In this document: positions 19,522 to 28,085 of the stretch, one piece after another
Layout of the letters: each line of letters starts with the position of its first letter
Position numbering within the stretch: the first letter of the stretch is position 1
NCBI RefSeq assembly: GCF_030546745.1
Contig: NZ_JAUOPD010000002.1
Coordinates: 124,001 to 188,000, forward strand
Direction of reading: 5' to 3'
Origin: Thalassotalea sp. 1_MG-2023
GTDB taxonomy: Bacteria; Pseudomonadota; Gammaproteobacteria; Enterobacterales; Alteromonadaceae
Length of the DNA: 64,000 nt
Translations under genes and position numbers: made by a program
The notes under the pieces: generated by a model
What the model was told of the DNA's origin: nothing
What the model saw: the letters and a program-made list of their open reading frames with translations, nothing else
The model's database searches: none

Positions 19522-19543
19522 GAAATGTTATAACATAACAATT
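19522..19543. promoter_or_regulatory. Candidate Zur box before zigA-type operon
   Basis: GAAATGTTATAACATAACA (19522-19540) and flank. The core TGTTATA-A-CATAACA (19526-19540) differs in one position from the gammaproteobacterial Zur consensus TGTTATA-N-TATAACA, and the left flank GAAA also matches. It sits 32 bases before the start codon, where a repressor would block transcription. Confidence 0.75.
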
Positions 19544-19810
19544 AAAAGTTATAGTGCTTCATTGCAAATATTTTCATTTTTACCTTGAGGTCGAAATACT
19601 TTCTACAAGGCGAGGTGTATTATTTTTTAAGAGTTATCTTATCAAAAGTATGTTTATTAGATGTGTTTTCTATAGGTAGATTTGGAAGTGACAGCTTTAG
19701 GCGTATGAATTAGGTGTAGTAGCTCATATCGGACTTACAGTTTAGCCTAATCGGTTTAGATTTCATCTGACAGTCAGCTTAGAGCGAAGAGCGGACCTTG
19801 CCGCAGACAT
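19544..19810. other. Spacer with decayed repeat (left flank of metal-efflux block)
   Basis: No gene seen. On the minus strand, 19799-19765 reads AAGGTCCGCT...GACTGTCAGAT, and the plus-strand segment 29040-29074 matches it at 26 of 35 positions with the same internal spacing. A further shared ATTAGGCTAA lies at 19751-19742 and 29127-29136. The two segments therefore form distant inverted copies around the efflux block. Confidence 0.5.
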
Positions 19811-20163
19811 TCAAGGTAGCAAATTTATACCAAACTGCTTCAGCAATAAAGAAAACAACCAAAAGCAAATTATCGTTACTATTGAGCTGATGAGTAGCGA
19901 TATCCAGAAGCTATAACGCTGCATTAACGCGGGGACTATCAAAAAATAGAGAGCGTGGGAAGTGCATACCAAAAGGTGTACCAAGCATGATTGGCTATTT
20001 TCTCTGTGGACTGTTTTTCAACATATAAACAAATCATGGTCAAAATGGTGAATGTCGGTAATGCGACTATCAGTGCTCCTAGTTTATCACTTCGTTTTGC
20101 TGGCTCAGATGCCGCGACTATGACCGTCGCTGTGATCAAATACTTAATTATTAGCCAACTCAT
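19811..20163 (-). pseudogene. DUF3147 membrane protein gene with a frameshift
   Basis: The N-terminal 74 residues (MSWLIIKYLITATVIVAASE through the typical HAWYTFWYALPTLSIF) belong to the DUF3147 family of small membrane proteins, normally near 115-120 residues. The frame ends at TGA 19941-19939, but a one-base shift in the adjoining run of six T (19941-19946) continues the protein as LIVPALMQRYSFWISLLISS and on to ...LLLKQFGINLLP, stopping at 19811. One added T would restore a full-length protein of about 118 residues. Hence recent frameshift, slippage-controlled gene or sequencing error. Divergent from blaI. Confidence 0.75.
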
Positions 20164-20180
20164 ATAATATCCTCAAATAT

Positions 20181-20205
20181 AAAAACCGATTGCCTATCGG
20201 TTTTT
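20181..20205. promoter_or_regulatory. 25-base palindrome before blaI (candidate shared operator or hairpin)
   Basis: AAAAACCGAT (20181-20190), TGCCT, ATCGGTTTTT (20196-20205). It lies between the divergent DUF3147 and blaI genes, 42 bases before blaI. Its reverse complement is the same as the 25-mer at 21666... within tolC except for one central base. It could act as a repressor site, or as a terminator-like hairpin; the location in a divergent promoter region favours the first. Confidence 0.55.
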
Positions 20206-20247
20206 ATTGTGGCAATATAGCCAGCGGATTAAATAGAGTAAAGTGTA

Positions 20248-20631
20248 ATGCAGTTAGGTGAACTAGAAAAGTTAGTGCTTCAGCATTTCTGGAATGTAAA
20301 AGAGGCGGATGCAAAGCAAGTGCATAAAGTACTGGGGCTTGCGCGTGGTAATTCGTTAAATACCATTCAAAGCACGCTTGATAGACTATTTAAAAAAGAA
20401 TTACTAAAGCGCACTAAACAAGGTCATGCGTATTGTTATTCAGCCAGAGTAGATCGTGAAGGCTTAATTGCTCAGCTTATTTCAAATGTGACCAGTGACT
20501 TTGTAGAAGATGGTGAAAATAGCTTAATAGCCGCTTTTACTTCCGCTTCGGCACAACTTAATGACGCACAACTCGATACATTAGAAAAAATGATCGAAAA
20601 ACAACGCCAGTTAAGAAAGGAACAGACTTAA
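20248..20631 (+). CDS. BlaI/MecI/CopY-family transcriptional repressor
   Basis: 127 residues. The N-terminal winged-helix (MQLGELEKLVLQHFWNVKEA ... NTIQSTLDRLFKKELLKRTK) and the YSARVDREGL transition are characteristic of the BlaI/MecI/CopY family, whose members are dimeric repressors inactivated by proteolysis (BlaI) or by copper (CopY). No CopY-type CxCxxxxCxC metal motif is visible here, and no cysteine except one in AYCYS, so direct metal sensing is unlikely. The M56 protease gene follows after 2 bases, matching the blaI-blaR1 arrangement. Likely controls this operon and the efflux operon. Confidence 0.88.
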   Translation: MQLGELEKLVLQHFWNVKEADAKQVHKVLGLARGNSLNTIQSTLDRLFKKELLKRTKQGHAYCYSARVDREGLIAQLISNVTSDFVEDGENSLIAAFTSASAQLNDAQLDTLEKMIEKQRQLRKEQT

Positions 20632-20633
20632 TT

Positions 20634-21623
20634 ATGTTAGTTGGAGATATGGCAATCGCACTAAACTTGCTCAGTGTTGCAGTGCTTGCATTTGTGATCG
20701 GTATAGCAAGTGTTGCTGTCGTATCTCGTTTTGTGTTGTTCAGGCTCAATCAAGTCAGTTTTAATAGTCAAAAATTTATATTGTGGTCACTTGTTAGTGC
20801 GCCTTGGTGGGTAGCACTTTCTTGTATCGGTTACTTTATGCCTTACTCGATAGGGTTTGATAAAGTTTTTAACATAAGCTGGTTTGAGGATTTTGCCCAT
20901 TGGCACCATATTGATATTTTCAGTTTTTCAAGTTGGCACGCGTTAACATTACTTTTGGCATTATTCTATTTAACATGGCGCGTAACTAGGACTATCTTTG
21001 CTAGAGCCAAACAGTCCATCGCATTATCGAGTTTGCTTAGCTTTACTAATGCACAAGATTCTAAGACGACTAATGGCAACCAATATTTCTTGATGCCTGT
21101 TCAAGTGCCCGTTGCATTTACTACAGGCTTTATATCGCCCAAGATCTATGTATCAACCGGACTACAAACCCAAGTTAGCGATGAACAACTTAATATCATC
21201 GTTAATCATGAACTGGCTCATGTAGTAGCAAGAGATCCCCTATTTAAAGTACTATTCATAGCACTTGCCTGCTTCTATCCGTCACGTATAAAACAAACCT
21301 TAATAGAACAATATGTCTTAATGACGGAGAAGATAGCCGATAATGAGGTCACTAAAGCATATGACAATCTTGATGTCGCACAGACATTGATTGATGTCGC
21401 TAGACTTCAAAAAGCACTTCCTACGGATTACGATCAGGCGTCTGTTAGCTACTTCGGACATGATCACACCAGTCTTCGTGTAGAGCGGTTATTAAATCCA
21501 ATTAGTAAACCGTCACTTACCACTATCATCATTGCTCTAGCATTATTGGCAACTATGCCAATACTCGCGGCATCCACTGTCGATAGTTTTCATCACTTTA
21601 TTGAAACGTTTTTCATCCATTAA
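20634..21623 (+). CDS. M56-family (BlaR1-like) membrane metallopeptidase without sensor domain
   Basis: 329 residues with hydrophobic segments near 8-32, 46-72 and 100-118 and a final one near 293-314. The zinc protease motif is HELAH (192-196), with TEKIAD (231-236) as the second zinc-ligand region, as in BlaR1/MecR1. Unlike BlaR1 (near 600 residues) it lacks the C-terminal penicillin-binding sensor. Instead there is a short loop with a His cluster (FAHWHHIDIF, about 87-96) and a tail DSFHHFIETFFIH, which might bind metal (inference). It probably cleaves the BlaI-type repressor when activated. Coupled to blaI upstream; tolC begins 13 bases downstream. Confidence 0.85.
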   Translation: MLVGDMAIALNLLSVAVLAFVIGIASVAVVSRFVLFRLNQVSFNSQKFILWSLVSAPWWVALSCIGYFMPYSIGFDKVFNISWFEDFAHWHHIDIFSFSSWHALTLLLALFYLTWRVTRTIFARAKQSIALSSLLSFTNAQDSKTTNGNQYFLMPVQVPVAFTTGFISPKIYVSTGLQTQVSDEQLNIIVNHELAHVVARDPLFKVLFIALACFYPSRIKQTLIEQYVLMTEKIADNEVTKAYDNLDVAQTLIDVARLQKALPTDYDQASVSYFGHDHTSLRVERLLNPISKPSLTTIIIALALLATMPILAASTVDSFHHFIETFFIH

Positions 21624-21636
21624 TTAAGGATATGGA

Positions 21637-22962
21637 ATGAGATTTAATCTTAATAAAAGCAACAGCCAAAAACCGATAGGCTATCGGTTTTTGGCTGTTG
21701 GAATAGCTGTAACAACGGGGCTTGGTTTAACAATGCCTACCCCTTCTTTGGCTAATTCGCAAACTCAGCAGCAAATACAGTCATCACATCAGATTATTAA
21801 TCTGAGTAAGGCTGTGACCATGACCCTAGAAAGTCATCCCGAACTAAAAGCCTTGGTAGCTAAAGAAGCTGTGTGGCAAGGCAATGTAGAGCAAGCAGGC
21901 ATTGGAGAGCGCCCTCAAATAGGTTTAATGATTGAGGATGCGTTAGGGACAGGTGAGCACAGTGCATTAAAAAGTATGCAATCAACACTCACATACTCTT
22001 GGCTGCTTCAACAAGATCAAATTGACGGAAGAGTTAATGCAGCAAAAAGCCAAGCAAGTGCAGTAAAAGTCGAGCAAAAAATAAAAGCACTCGATTTATC
22101 TGCGATTGTTGCTAAGCAGTTTGTTGAAATCTTAATTAAGCAAGAGCGCTTGAAATTAAATCAATTAGCTATATCTCAGGCGCAGGACGTAGTAGATGCT
22201 ATCGCCAAAAGAGTAAAAGCAGGTAAAAGTTCTAATATTGAAATGCGCTTAGCTCAAGCTGAGCTGGTTCGAAGAAATCTAGCTGTCGAAGATTTAGAGC
22301 ACGAATTAAAAGCCAGTCATTATCAACTGTCATCTTTATGGGGTAAACCTCAGGCAGAGCTAAAGTTAACGGGAAATTTAATGCGTAAGCCGAAAATTCC
22401 CTCAGTAGAAAGCCAGTTAACCAAGCTTAAGCAAATCCCGCAAATACAACAGTTTGTTAATGAACAACGTATCACCCAGTCTCAAATGGAGCTTGCACGC
22501 ATTGAAGCAAAACCTCAGTGGCAATTCACTGCGGGGTTAAGGCGATATGAAGCGACCGATGATTTTGGTTTAGTAGCTGGTATCTCTATTCCTTGGGGAA
22601 GTGAAAATAGAAATGCAGGAACAATAGCTGCCTTACGCGCAAAACAAGATGTACTGGCAAGTAAGCAACAAGCGTTAATGCAGAAACTTGATGCACAGCT
22701 TTATGTGCTATTGCAAGAAATGGCGCATTCCCACCATGTCATTGAAACGATTCAAGCGGAAATTATTCCCGTACTAGAAACCGCATTGACTGAAGCAAGT
22801 CAGGCATTTGATATCGGTAAGCTTAGCTACAACCAGTGGAGTGATATACGTAGAGAGCTGCTCAGCGTCCAAAATCAATTACTTGATGCTTATCAATCTT
22901 TGCACTTACAACATATTGAAATTCAACGCCTAACTGGCGTGTCCGTTAGTGATAGCGAGTAA
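21637..22962 (+). CDS. TolC-family outer-membrane channel of metal RND efflux system
   Basis: 441 residues. A signal peptide ends around TPSLANS; the remainder is the alpha-helical, heptad-rich TolC/CusC/CzcC type with repeated LAQAEL and QAFDIGKLSYNQW blocks typical of the outer-membrane factor. ATG 21637 follows AAGGATATGGA. The codons for residues 9-21 form a perfect 18-bp hairpin (21661-21699) related to the palindrome before blaI. It forms one operon with the adaptor and pump genes downstream. Confidence 0.88.
   Translation: MRFNLNKSNSQKPIGYRFLAVGIAVTTGLGLTMPTPSLANSQTQQQIQSSHQIINLSKAVTMTLESHPELKALVAKEAVWQGNVEQAGIGERPQIGLMIEDALGTGEHSALKSMQSTLTYSWLLQQDQIDGRVNAAKSQASAVKVEQKIKALDLSAIVAKQFVEILIKQERLKLNQLAISQAQDVVDAIAKRVKAGKSSNIEMRLAQAELVRRNLAVEDLEHELKASHYQLSSLWGKPQAELKLTGNLMRKPKIPSVESQLTKLKQIPQIQQFVNEQRITQSQMELARIEAKPQWQFTAGLRRYEATDDFGLVAGISIPWGSENRNAGTIAALRAKQDVLASKQQALMQKLDAQLYVLLQEMAHSHHVIETIQAEIIPVLETALTEASQAFDIGKLSYNQWSDIRRELLSVQNQLLDAYQSLHLQHIEIQRLTGVSVSDSE
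21661..21699 (+). promoter_or_regulatory. Perfect 18-bp hairpin inside the start of tolC (second copy of the blaI palindrome)
   Basis: Arms AACAGCCAAAAACCGATA (21661-21678) and TATCGGTTTTTGGCTGTT (21682-21699) with loop GGC. The central 25 bases repeat the element at 20181-20205 in inverted orientation with one mismatch. Located 24 bases into the coding region, it could be an operator acting as a roadblock, or an mRNA structure limiting translation. Confidence 0.6.
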
Positions 22963-22978
22963 AACCGTGAGCAAACTT

Positions 22979-24211
22979 ATGAAAAATAAAAATATTCTGT
23001 CGTCATTGAGCTTGGCGATTATTATCTCATTCACAGGGGTCGTCGTACCTAATGCTATTGCGGCATCAACACCTGCGGCTGAGCAAGCTGAACCAGAGAA
23101 AGGTCCACACCGTGGGCGCATGTTACGAGATGGTGATTTTGCAATTGAACTATCTATTTTTGAAACAGGTGTACCGCCAGAGTTTCGCGTTTGGGCGACT
23201 AATGATGGACAGCCTATAGACCCAAAGAAAGTCGATTTAAACGTGAAATTAATTCGCTTAGGCGATGGTACTGATGATATTAACTTTAATGCTCAAGGTG
23301 ACTTTCTTCGCGGTGATATGGTGATTTATGAGCCTCACTCTTTTGTTGTTGCCATTGAAGCAACTTATCAGGGTAAAAAGTACAATTGGCGATATGACAA
23401 CTTCGAGGGGCGCACCACGATTGAACGGGCAGTTGCCGATGCAATGGAAATCAACACTGAAATTGCAGGCCCTGCGACCATTCATCAAACCATACCTGCT
23501 TATGGCAAATTAAGTTTACCTGTGGACGCTAAGCGAAACATTGCTGCCCGTTTTGATGGTGAAATCAGCAAGTTACATGTCAATTACGGTGAAACCGTTA
23601 AAAAAGGTCAAACACTATTCACAGTAGAAAGTAATGAAAGTCTTAAACCCTACGTTATTAAAGCGCCCAATAACGGTGTTATTACCCAGTTATTCGCAAA
23701 CACGGGTGAGCAAACGGGTGGTAGAGCCTTACTAACCATTACCAATTTTAATCGCCATATTGCCAAATTAGCGGTTTATCCTTCGGATTATTCCAAGGTG
23801 AAATTAGAAACGCCAGTAACGTTAAACGTTGAAGGTCATGAAGACCCCTTTGCAGGTAAGGTGTCATTTATTGAGCCTAGCGTGAGAGAAGATCAGGCGC
23901 GATTGGTTTGGGTTGAATTAGCGGATGGTAACTTTAATGAGGGGAGTTTTGTTAAAGCCGACATAGAAGTTGCAACCATCGAAGTACCGCTGGCTGTTAA
24001 ACGTGTTGGCTTGCAAGGCTTTAGAGACTTTACAGTCGTTTACGCCAAAGTGGGTAAGCAGTATGAAGTTCGTATGCTTGAGTTGGGCCGCGCTGGAGAC
24101 AAATGGATTGAAGTATTAGGTGGCTTAAAAGCGGGAACTGAATACGTGACCGACAATAGCTACATTTTAAAAGCCGACATCGAAAAGTCTGGCGCATCAC
24201 ACGATCACTAG
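22979..24211 (+). CDS. RND efflux periplasmic adaptor (CusB/CzcB-like)
   Basis: About 410 residues. Start ATG 22979 gives a normal signal peptide (MKNKNILSSLSLAIIISFTG ... AIAA); GTG codons upstream (22949, 22967) are possible but would lengthen the leader. The N-terminal extra domain begins EPEKGPHRGRMLRDGDFAIE; the barrel-sandwich halves are seen in ISKLHVNYGETVKKGQTLF and VIKAPNNGVITQLFANTGE. It ends in a His-containing tail (GASHDH). It bridges the pump and the TolC-like channel. Confidence 0.9.
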   Translation: MKNKNILSSLSLAIIISFTGVVVPNAIAASTPAAEQAEPEKGPHRGRMLRDGDFAIELSIFETGVPPEFRVWATNDGQPIDPKKVDLNVKLIRLGDGTDDINFNAQGDFLRGDMVIYEPHSFVVAIEATYQGKKYNWRYDNFEGRTTIERAVADAMEINTEIAGPATIHQTIPAYGKLSLPVDAKRNIAARFDGEISKLHVNYGETVKKGQTLFTVESNESLKPYVIKAPNNGVITQLFANTGEQTGGRALLTITNFNRHIAKLAVYPSDYSKVKLETPVTLNVEGHEDPFAGKVSFIEPSVREDQARLVWVELADGNFNEGSFVKADIEVATIEVPLAVKRVGLQGFRDFTVVYAKVGKQYEVRMLELGRAGDKWIEVLGGLKAGTEYVTDNSYILKADIEKSGASHDH

Positions 24212-24221
24212 GAGCGTATAA

Positions 24222-27200
24222 ATGTTGGAGTCAATTTTACGCTTTTCGATAAAGCGCAAATTCCTTGTGATGGTGATGGTGTTAGCAGTGTCAGGTTTGG
24301 GTATTTGGAATTTTACCAAACTACCGATTGATGCGGTGCCCGATATCACCAATGTGCAAGTCATGATCAATACCGAAGCGGCTGGCTTTACTCCTTTAGA
24401 GGTAGAGCAAAGGGTAACCTTTCCGTTAGAAACTGCGTTATCGGGTTTACCGGGATTAACATATACCCGCTCAGTTTCTCGTTATGGCCTGTCACAAGTG
24501 GTCGCAATATTCAGTGATGACACGGATGTCTATTTTGCCCGGCAGCTTGTTAACGAGCGTTTATCAGCAGCTCGCGCTGAGTTACCGCAGGGCTTAGATC
24601 CTCAACTTGGGCCAATTGCAACAGGGCTTGGTGAAATCTTTATGTTTACTGTTGATGCTGAGCCTGATGCAACACATGCTGATGGTACATTAATCACACC
24701 AACAGATTTACGCACAGTACACGATTGGACGATAAGACCGCAATTGATGAGAGTGCCGGGTGTGGTAGAGGTAAACCCTATAGGTGGTTTTGAACGCGAG
24801 GTTTTAGTTGCATTTAAACCTGAAAAGTTACTTGCTTTTGGGCTGTCACAAGCTGATGTGGTTGATGCAATTTCACAAAACAATCAAAACCAAGGTGCAG
24901 GTTTTATTGAGCAAAATGGCGCACAATGGTTGCTGCGATTGCCCGGTCAAATCACTGGTATGGACGCAGTTGGTAATATTCCGCTTAAATCCATTGATGG
25001 TTCTTCACTTTATATAAAAGACGTAGCCGATATTGAAAACGGCAAAGGGCTAAGAACGGGCGCAGCTACACAAAATGGCCGTGAAGTGGTGATGAGTACG
25101 GTATTCATGCTTATTGGCGAAAATAGTCGAACTGTTGCCCACGCAGTAGGTGAGAAGCTTAAAGAAATAAATGCAACGTTACCTGAAGGCATTGTAGCAA
25201 CCGCTGTTTATGATCGTACTAAATTAGTTGATAAAACCCTACAAACGGTTCAGCTTAACCTGACCGAAGGTGCGTTATTGGTTATTGTCGTACTCTTTGT
25301 TCTATTAGGTAATTTCAGAGCTGCATTTTTAACAGCACTAGTGATCCCATTTGCTATGTTAATGACAGTGACAGGTATGGTACAAACTCGCGTGAGTGCG
25401 AACCTGATGAGCTTAGGCGCGTTAGATTTTGGTTTGTTAGTCGATGGTGCCATTATCATCGTAGAAAATTGTCTTCGCAGGCTAAGTCAAGCAGGAAACA
25501 ATCCTCTGCCACTAAAAGAACGTATGGAATTGGTTTTCGAAGCGACAAAAGAAGTCATACGTCCAGCATTATTTGGTGTGTTTATTATCACTGCGGTATA
25601 CCTACCTATTTTTGCCCTAGAAGGGGTTGAAGGTAAAATGTTTCACCCGATGGCGATCACAGTAGTTATCGCTTTACTTAGCGCGATGCTGTTATCGGTT
25701 ACCTTTGTACCTGCTATGGTTGCCTTACTATTCAAAAAACCTGTGAAAGAAAAGCATAGTCCAATTATTCGTGGTGCTGCGGTTATTTATAAGCCCTCAT
25801 TGAGGTGGGTATTAAAAGCCCGTTGGTTCGTGGTTGTAGCCGCAACAGTATTAGTTGGTTTCTCAGGTTATCAGGCGACTAAGCTAGGTAGTGAATTTAC
25901 ACCTAATTTGGATGAAGGTGATATTGCCATGCACGCGCTGCGAATTCCGGGTACGTCATTGTCTCAAGCAATCGCGCTTCAGGAATCTTTAGAAGATAAA
26001 ATTAAACAAATGCCAGAAGTTGAACGCGTCTTTGCCAAAATAGGCACAGCCGACGTTGCAACAGATGCCGTTCCGCCAAGTGTCGCAGATAACTTCATTA
26101 TCCTGAAACCTCGCGAGTTATGGCCTGATCCAGACAAAACTAAAACACAAATCGTAGAAGAGTTAGCCGCGCTGGTAGAGCCAATTCCGGGGAACCGCTA
26201 TGAGTTTTTACAGCCAATACAAATGCGTTTCAACGAATTGTTAGCTGGGGTAAGAGCCGAACTTGCGATAAAGGTGTTTGGTGATGACTTTGATATGTTG
26301 ACTACGTTAGGCGCTGAGATAGAGGGTGCAATTTCTCAGGTTGAAGGTGCCGTTGATATACAAGTTGAGCAAACCACTGGCTTACCTATGCTTAGCCTAG
26401 TGCCAAATCGTGAAAAACTGATGCAGTTTGGCATTAGCATTAGCCAAATACAGTCTCAAGTGGCAACGGCTATGGGTGGTACAATCGCAGGTAAGTTTTA
26501 TCAAGGCGATGTCCGTTCTGATATTGTGGTGCGCCTTGCAGAGTCTAAGCGTAATGATATCGATTCATTACCTTATTTACCGATAACTTTGGCTGATGGA
26601 CATTCAGTACCGCTTAAAGAATTGGTTGATATTGAGCTTATATCTGGCGCTAACCAAATTAATCGTGAAAACGGTAAACGTAGAATGGTTGTTACAGCCA
26701 ACGTCCGTGGTAGAGACTTAGGAAGTTTTGTTGCGGATATTAAAACTGCAATTGATGAAAGTGTTGAAATCCCGGCTGGTTACTGGGTGGAATATGGTGG
26801 CACCTATCAAAAGCTACAATCTGCTTCAGAACGCCTAAGTATTGTTGTACCTGTCACCTTAATCATGATTGTTGGTTTATTAATCCTTGCACTTAACTCC
26901 GTTAAAGATGCAATGATCATATTTGCAGGGGTGCCTTTAGCATTAACAGGTGGTATTGCCGCGCTATTATTACGTGACATTCCGTTCTCCATTTCGGCAG
27001 CAGTTGGCTTTATTGCCCTGTCGGGTATAGCCATCCTCAATGGACTGGTTATGGTGTCGTTTATTAGAGACTTGCGTAAAGATGGGCTAGTACTTGATAA
27101 AGCTATATTTGATGGCGCATTAACTCGTCTTCGACCTGTGCTAACAACGGCACTCGTCGCATCATTAGGGTTTATCCCTATGGCGTTAAATACAGGTATT

Positions 27201-27365
27201 GGTTCAGAGGTTCAACGTCCTTTGGCGACAGTGGTCATTGGTGGCATTATTTCGTCAACGATTTTGACTCTGTTTGTCATTCCTGCCTTATACAGAATTT
27301 TACATAAAGAAAAGGAGTCTATTTTGACTGATGTTGAAGTATTGGAGTCTCAAGATGCCAAGTAA
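24222..27365 (+). CDS. Heavy-metal RND efflux pump (CzcA/CusA family)
   Basis: 1047 residues with the usual 12 membrane segments in two halves and large periplasmic loops. The metal-efflux subfamily start (LPIDAVPDITNVQV) and the helix-4 motif DFGLLVDGAIIIVEN (DFGx3DGAx3VEN) are present. That motif is typical of pumps for divalent cations such as Zn, Co, Cd or Ni; Cu/Ag pumps have A-G-x3-DAA instead. It pumps metal from periplasm or cytosol to the outside, driven by protons. The 3' end overlaps the hupE start by 11 bases. Confidence 0.93.
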   Translation: MLESILRFSIKRKFLVMVMVLAVSGLGIWNFTKLPIDAVPDITNVQVMINTEAAGFTPLEVEQRVTFPLETALSGLPGLTYTRSVSRYGLSQVVAIFSDDTDVYFARQLVNERLSAARAELPQGLDPQLGPIATGLGEIFMFTVDAEPDATHADGTLITPTDLRTVHDWTIRPQLMRVPGVVEVNPIGGFEREVLVAFKPEKLLAFGLSQADVVDAISQNNQNQGAGFIEQNGAQWLLRLPGQITGMDAVGNIPLKSIDGSSLYIKDVADIENGKGLRTGAATQNGREVVMSTVFMLIGENSRTVAHAVGEKLKEINATLPEGIVATAVYDRTKLVDKTLQTVQLNLTEGALLVIVVLFVLLGNFRAAFLTALVIPFAMLMTVTGMVQTRVSANLMSLGALDFGLLVDGAIIIVENCLRRLSQAGNNPLPLKERMELVFEATKEVIRPALFGVFIITAVYLPIFALEGVEGKMFHPMAITVVIALLSAMLLSVTFVPAMVALLFKKPVKEKHSPIIRGAAVIYKPSLRWVLKARWFVVVAATVLVGFSGYQATKLGSEFTPNLDEGDIAMHALRIPGTSLSQAIALQESLEDKIKQMPEVERVFAKIGTADVATDAVPPSVADNFIILKPRELWPDPDKTKTQIVEELAALVEPIPGNRYEFLQPIQMRFNELLAGVRAELAIKVFGDDFDMLTTLGAEIEGAISQVEGAVDIQVEQTTGLPMLSLVPNREKLMQFGISISQIQSQVATAMGGTIAGKFYQGDVRSDIVVRLAESKRNDIDSLPYLPITLADGHSVPLKELVDIELISGANQINRENGKRRMVVTANVRGRDLGSFVADIKTAIDESVEIPAGYWVEYGGTYQKLQSASERLSIVVPVTLIMIVGLLILALNSVKDAMIIFAGVPLALTGGIAALLLRDIPFSISAAVGFIALSGIAILNGLVMVSFIRDLRKDGLVLDKAIFDGALTRLRPVLTTALVASLGFIPMALNTGIGSEVQRPLATVVIGGIISSTILTLFVIPALYRILHKEKESILTDVEVLESQDAK

Positions 27366-28050
27366 TATGATTAAAGTACTAATCTATCTGACTATTGCGC
27401 TGTTAGCGCTTGTCAGTGTTGAAGCCTTGGCTCACGGGGTCGATGACAAAACCAGAGCGTTTTTAGAGCAAAATACAGGTGTGCAGTTTATTCCGTTTTT
27501 ATACATAGGTGCTAAGCATATGATAACGGGCTACGACCACTTGCTGTTTTTAGTTGGTGTCATCTTCTTTTTATATCGTAGCCGTGACGTACTTTTGTAC
27601 GTCACCATGTTTACTATCGGTCATAGCACAACATTACTATTTGGCGTATTAAGCGATATTCAAGTCAATGCCTATTTAATTGATGCCATTATCGGTTTTT
27701 CTGTAATTTATAAGGGCTTCGATAATTTAGGCGGCTTTAAGCGTTGTTTTAATTGGCAACCCAATACGCAATGGGCGGTACTGATTTTTGGCCTGTTTCA
27801 TGGCTTCGGTTTGGCGACTAAATTACAGGAGTTTAGCCTAGCTGAAGATGGTTTAGTGTCTAATTTAATTGCGTTTAATATTGGTGTTGAGCTTGGTCAA
27901 TTCACGGCACTTGCACTGATACTTATTTTGATAAATGCATGGCGGAAGTTGCCGTCATTCCAACGATTTTCAACAATAACCAACACAGCGTTAATGAGTG
28001 CAGGTGTAATGCTAATGGGCTTACAACTCACTGGTTATTTCACCCTTTAA
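27355..28050 (+). CDS. HupE/UreJ family membrane protein
   Basis: 231 residues. Signal-like first helix, then GVDDKTRAFLEQNTG, the family motif KHMITGYDHLLFLVGVIFF with its conserved His and Asp, FTIGHSTTLLFGVL and GLFHGFGLATKLQEF. HupE/UreJ proteins are nickel or cobalt permeases or accessories to them; here the gene travels with a metal efflux system, so transport direction and ion are unknown. Start ATG 27355 has GGAG eight bases upstream and overlaps the pump gene; ATG 27367 lacks a ribosome site. Confidence 0.85.
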   Translation: MPSNMIKVLIYLTIALLALVSVEALAHGVDDKTRAFLEQNTGVQFIPFLYIGAKHMITGYDHLLFLVGVIFFLYRSRDVLLYVTMFTIGHSTTLLFGVLSDIQVNAYLIDAIIGFSVIYKGFDNLGGFKRCFNWQPNTQWAVLIFGLFHGFGLATKLQEFSLAEDGLVSNLIAFNIGVELGQFTALALILILINAWRKLPSFQRFSTITNTALMSAGVMLMGLQLTGYFTL

Positions 28051-28085
28051 TTTATTAAAGAATATAGAAAGTAAAAGAGAATTTT

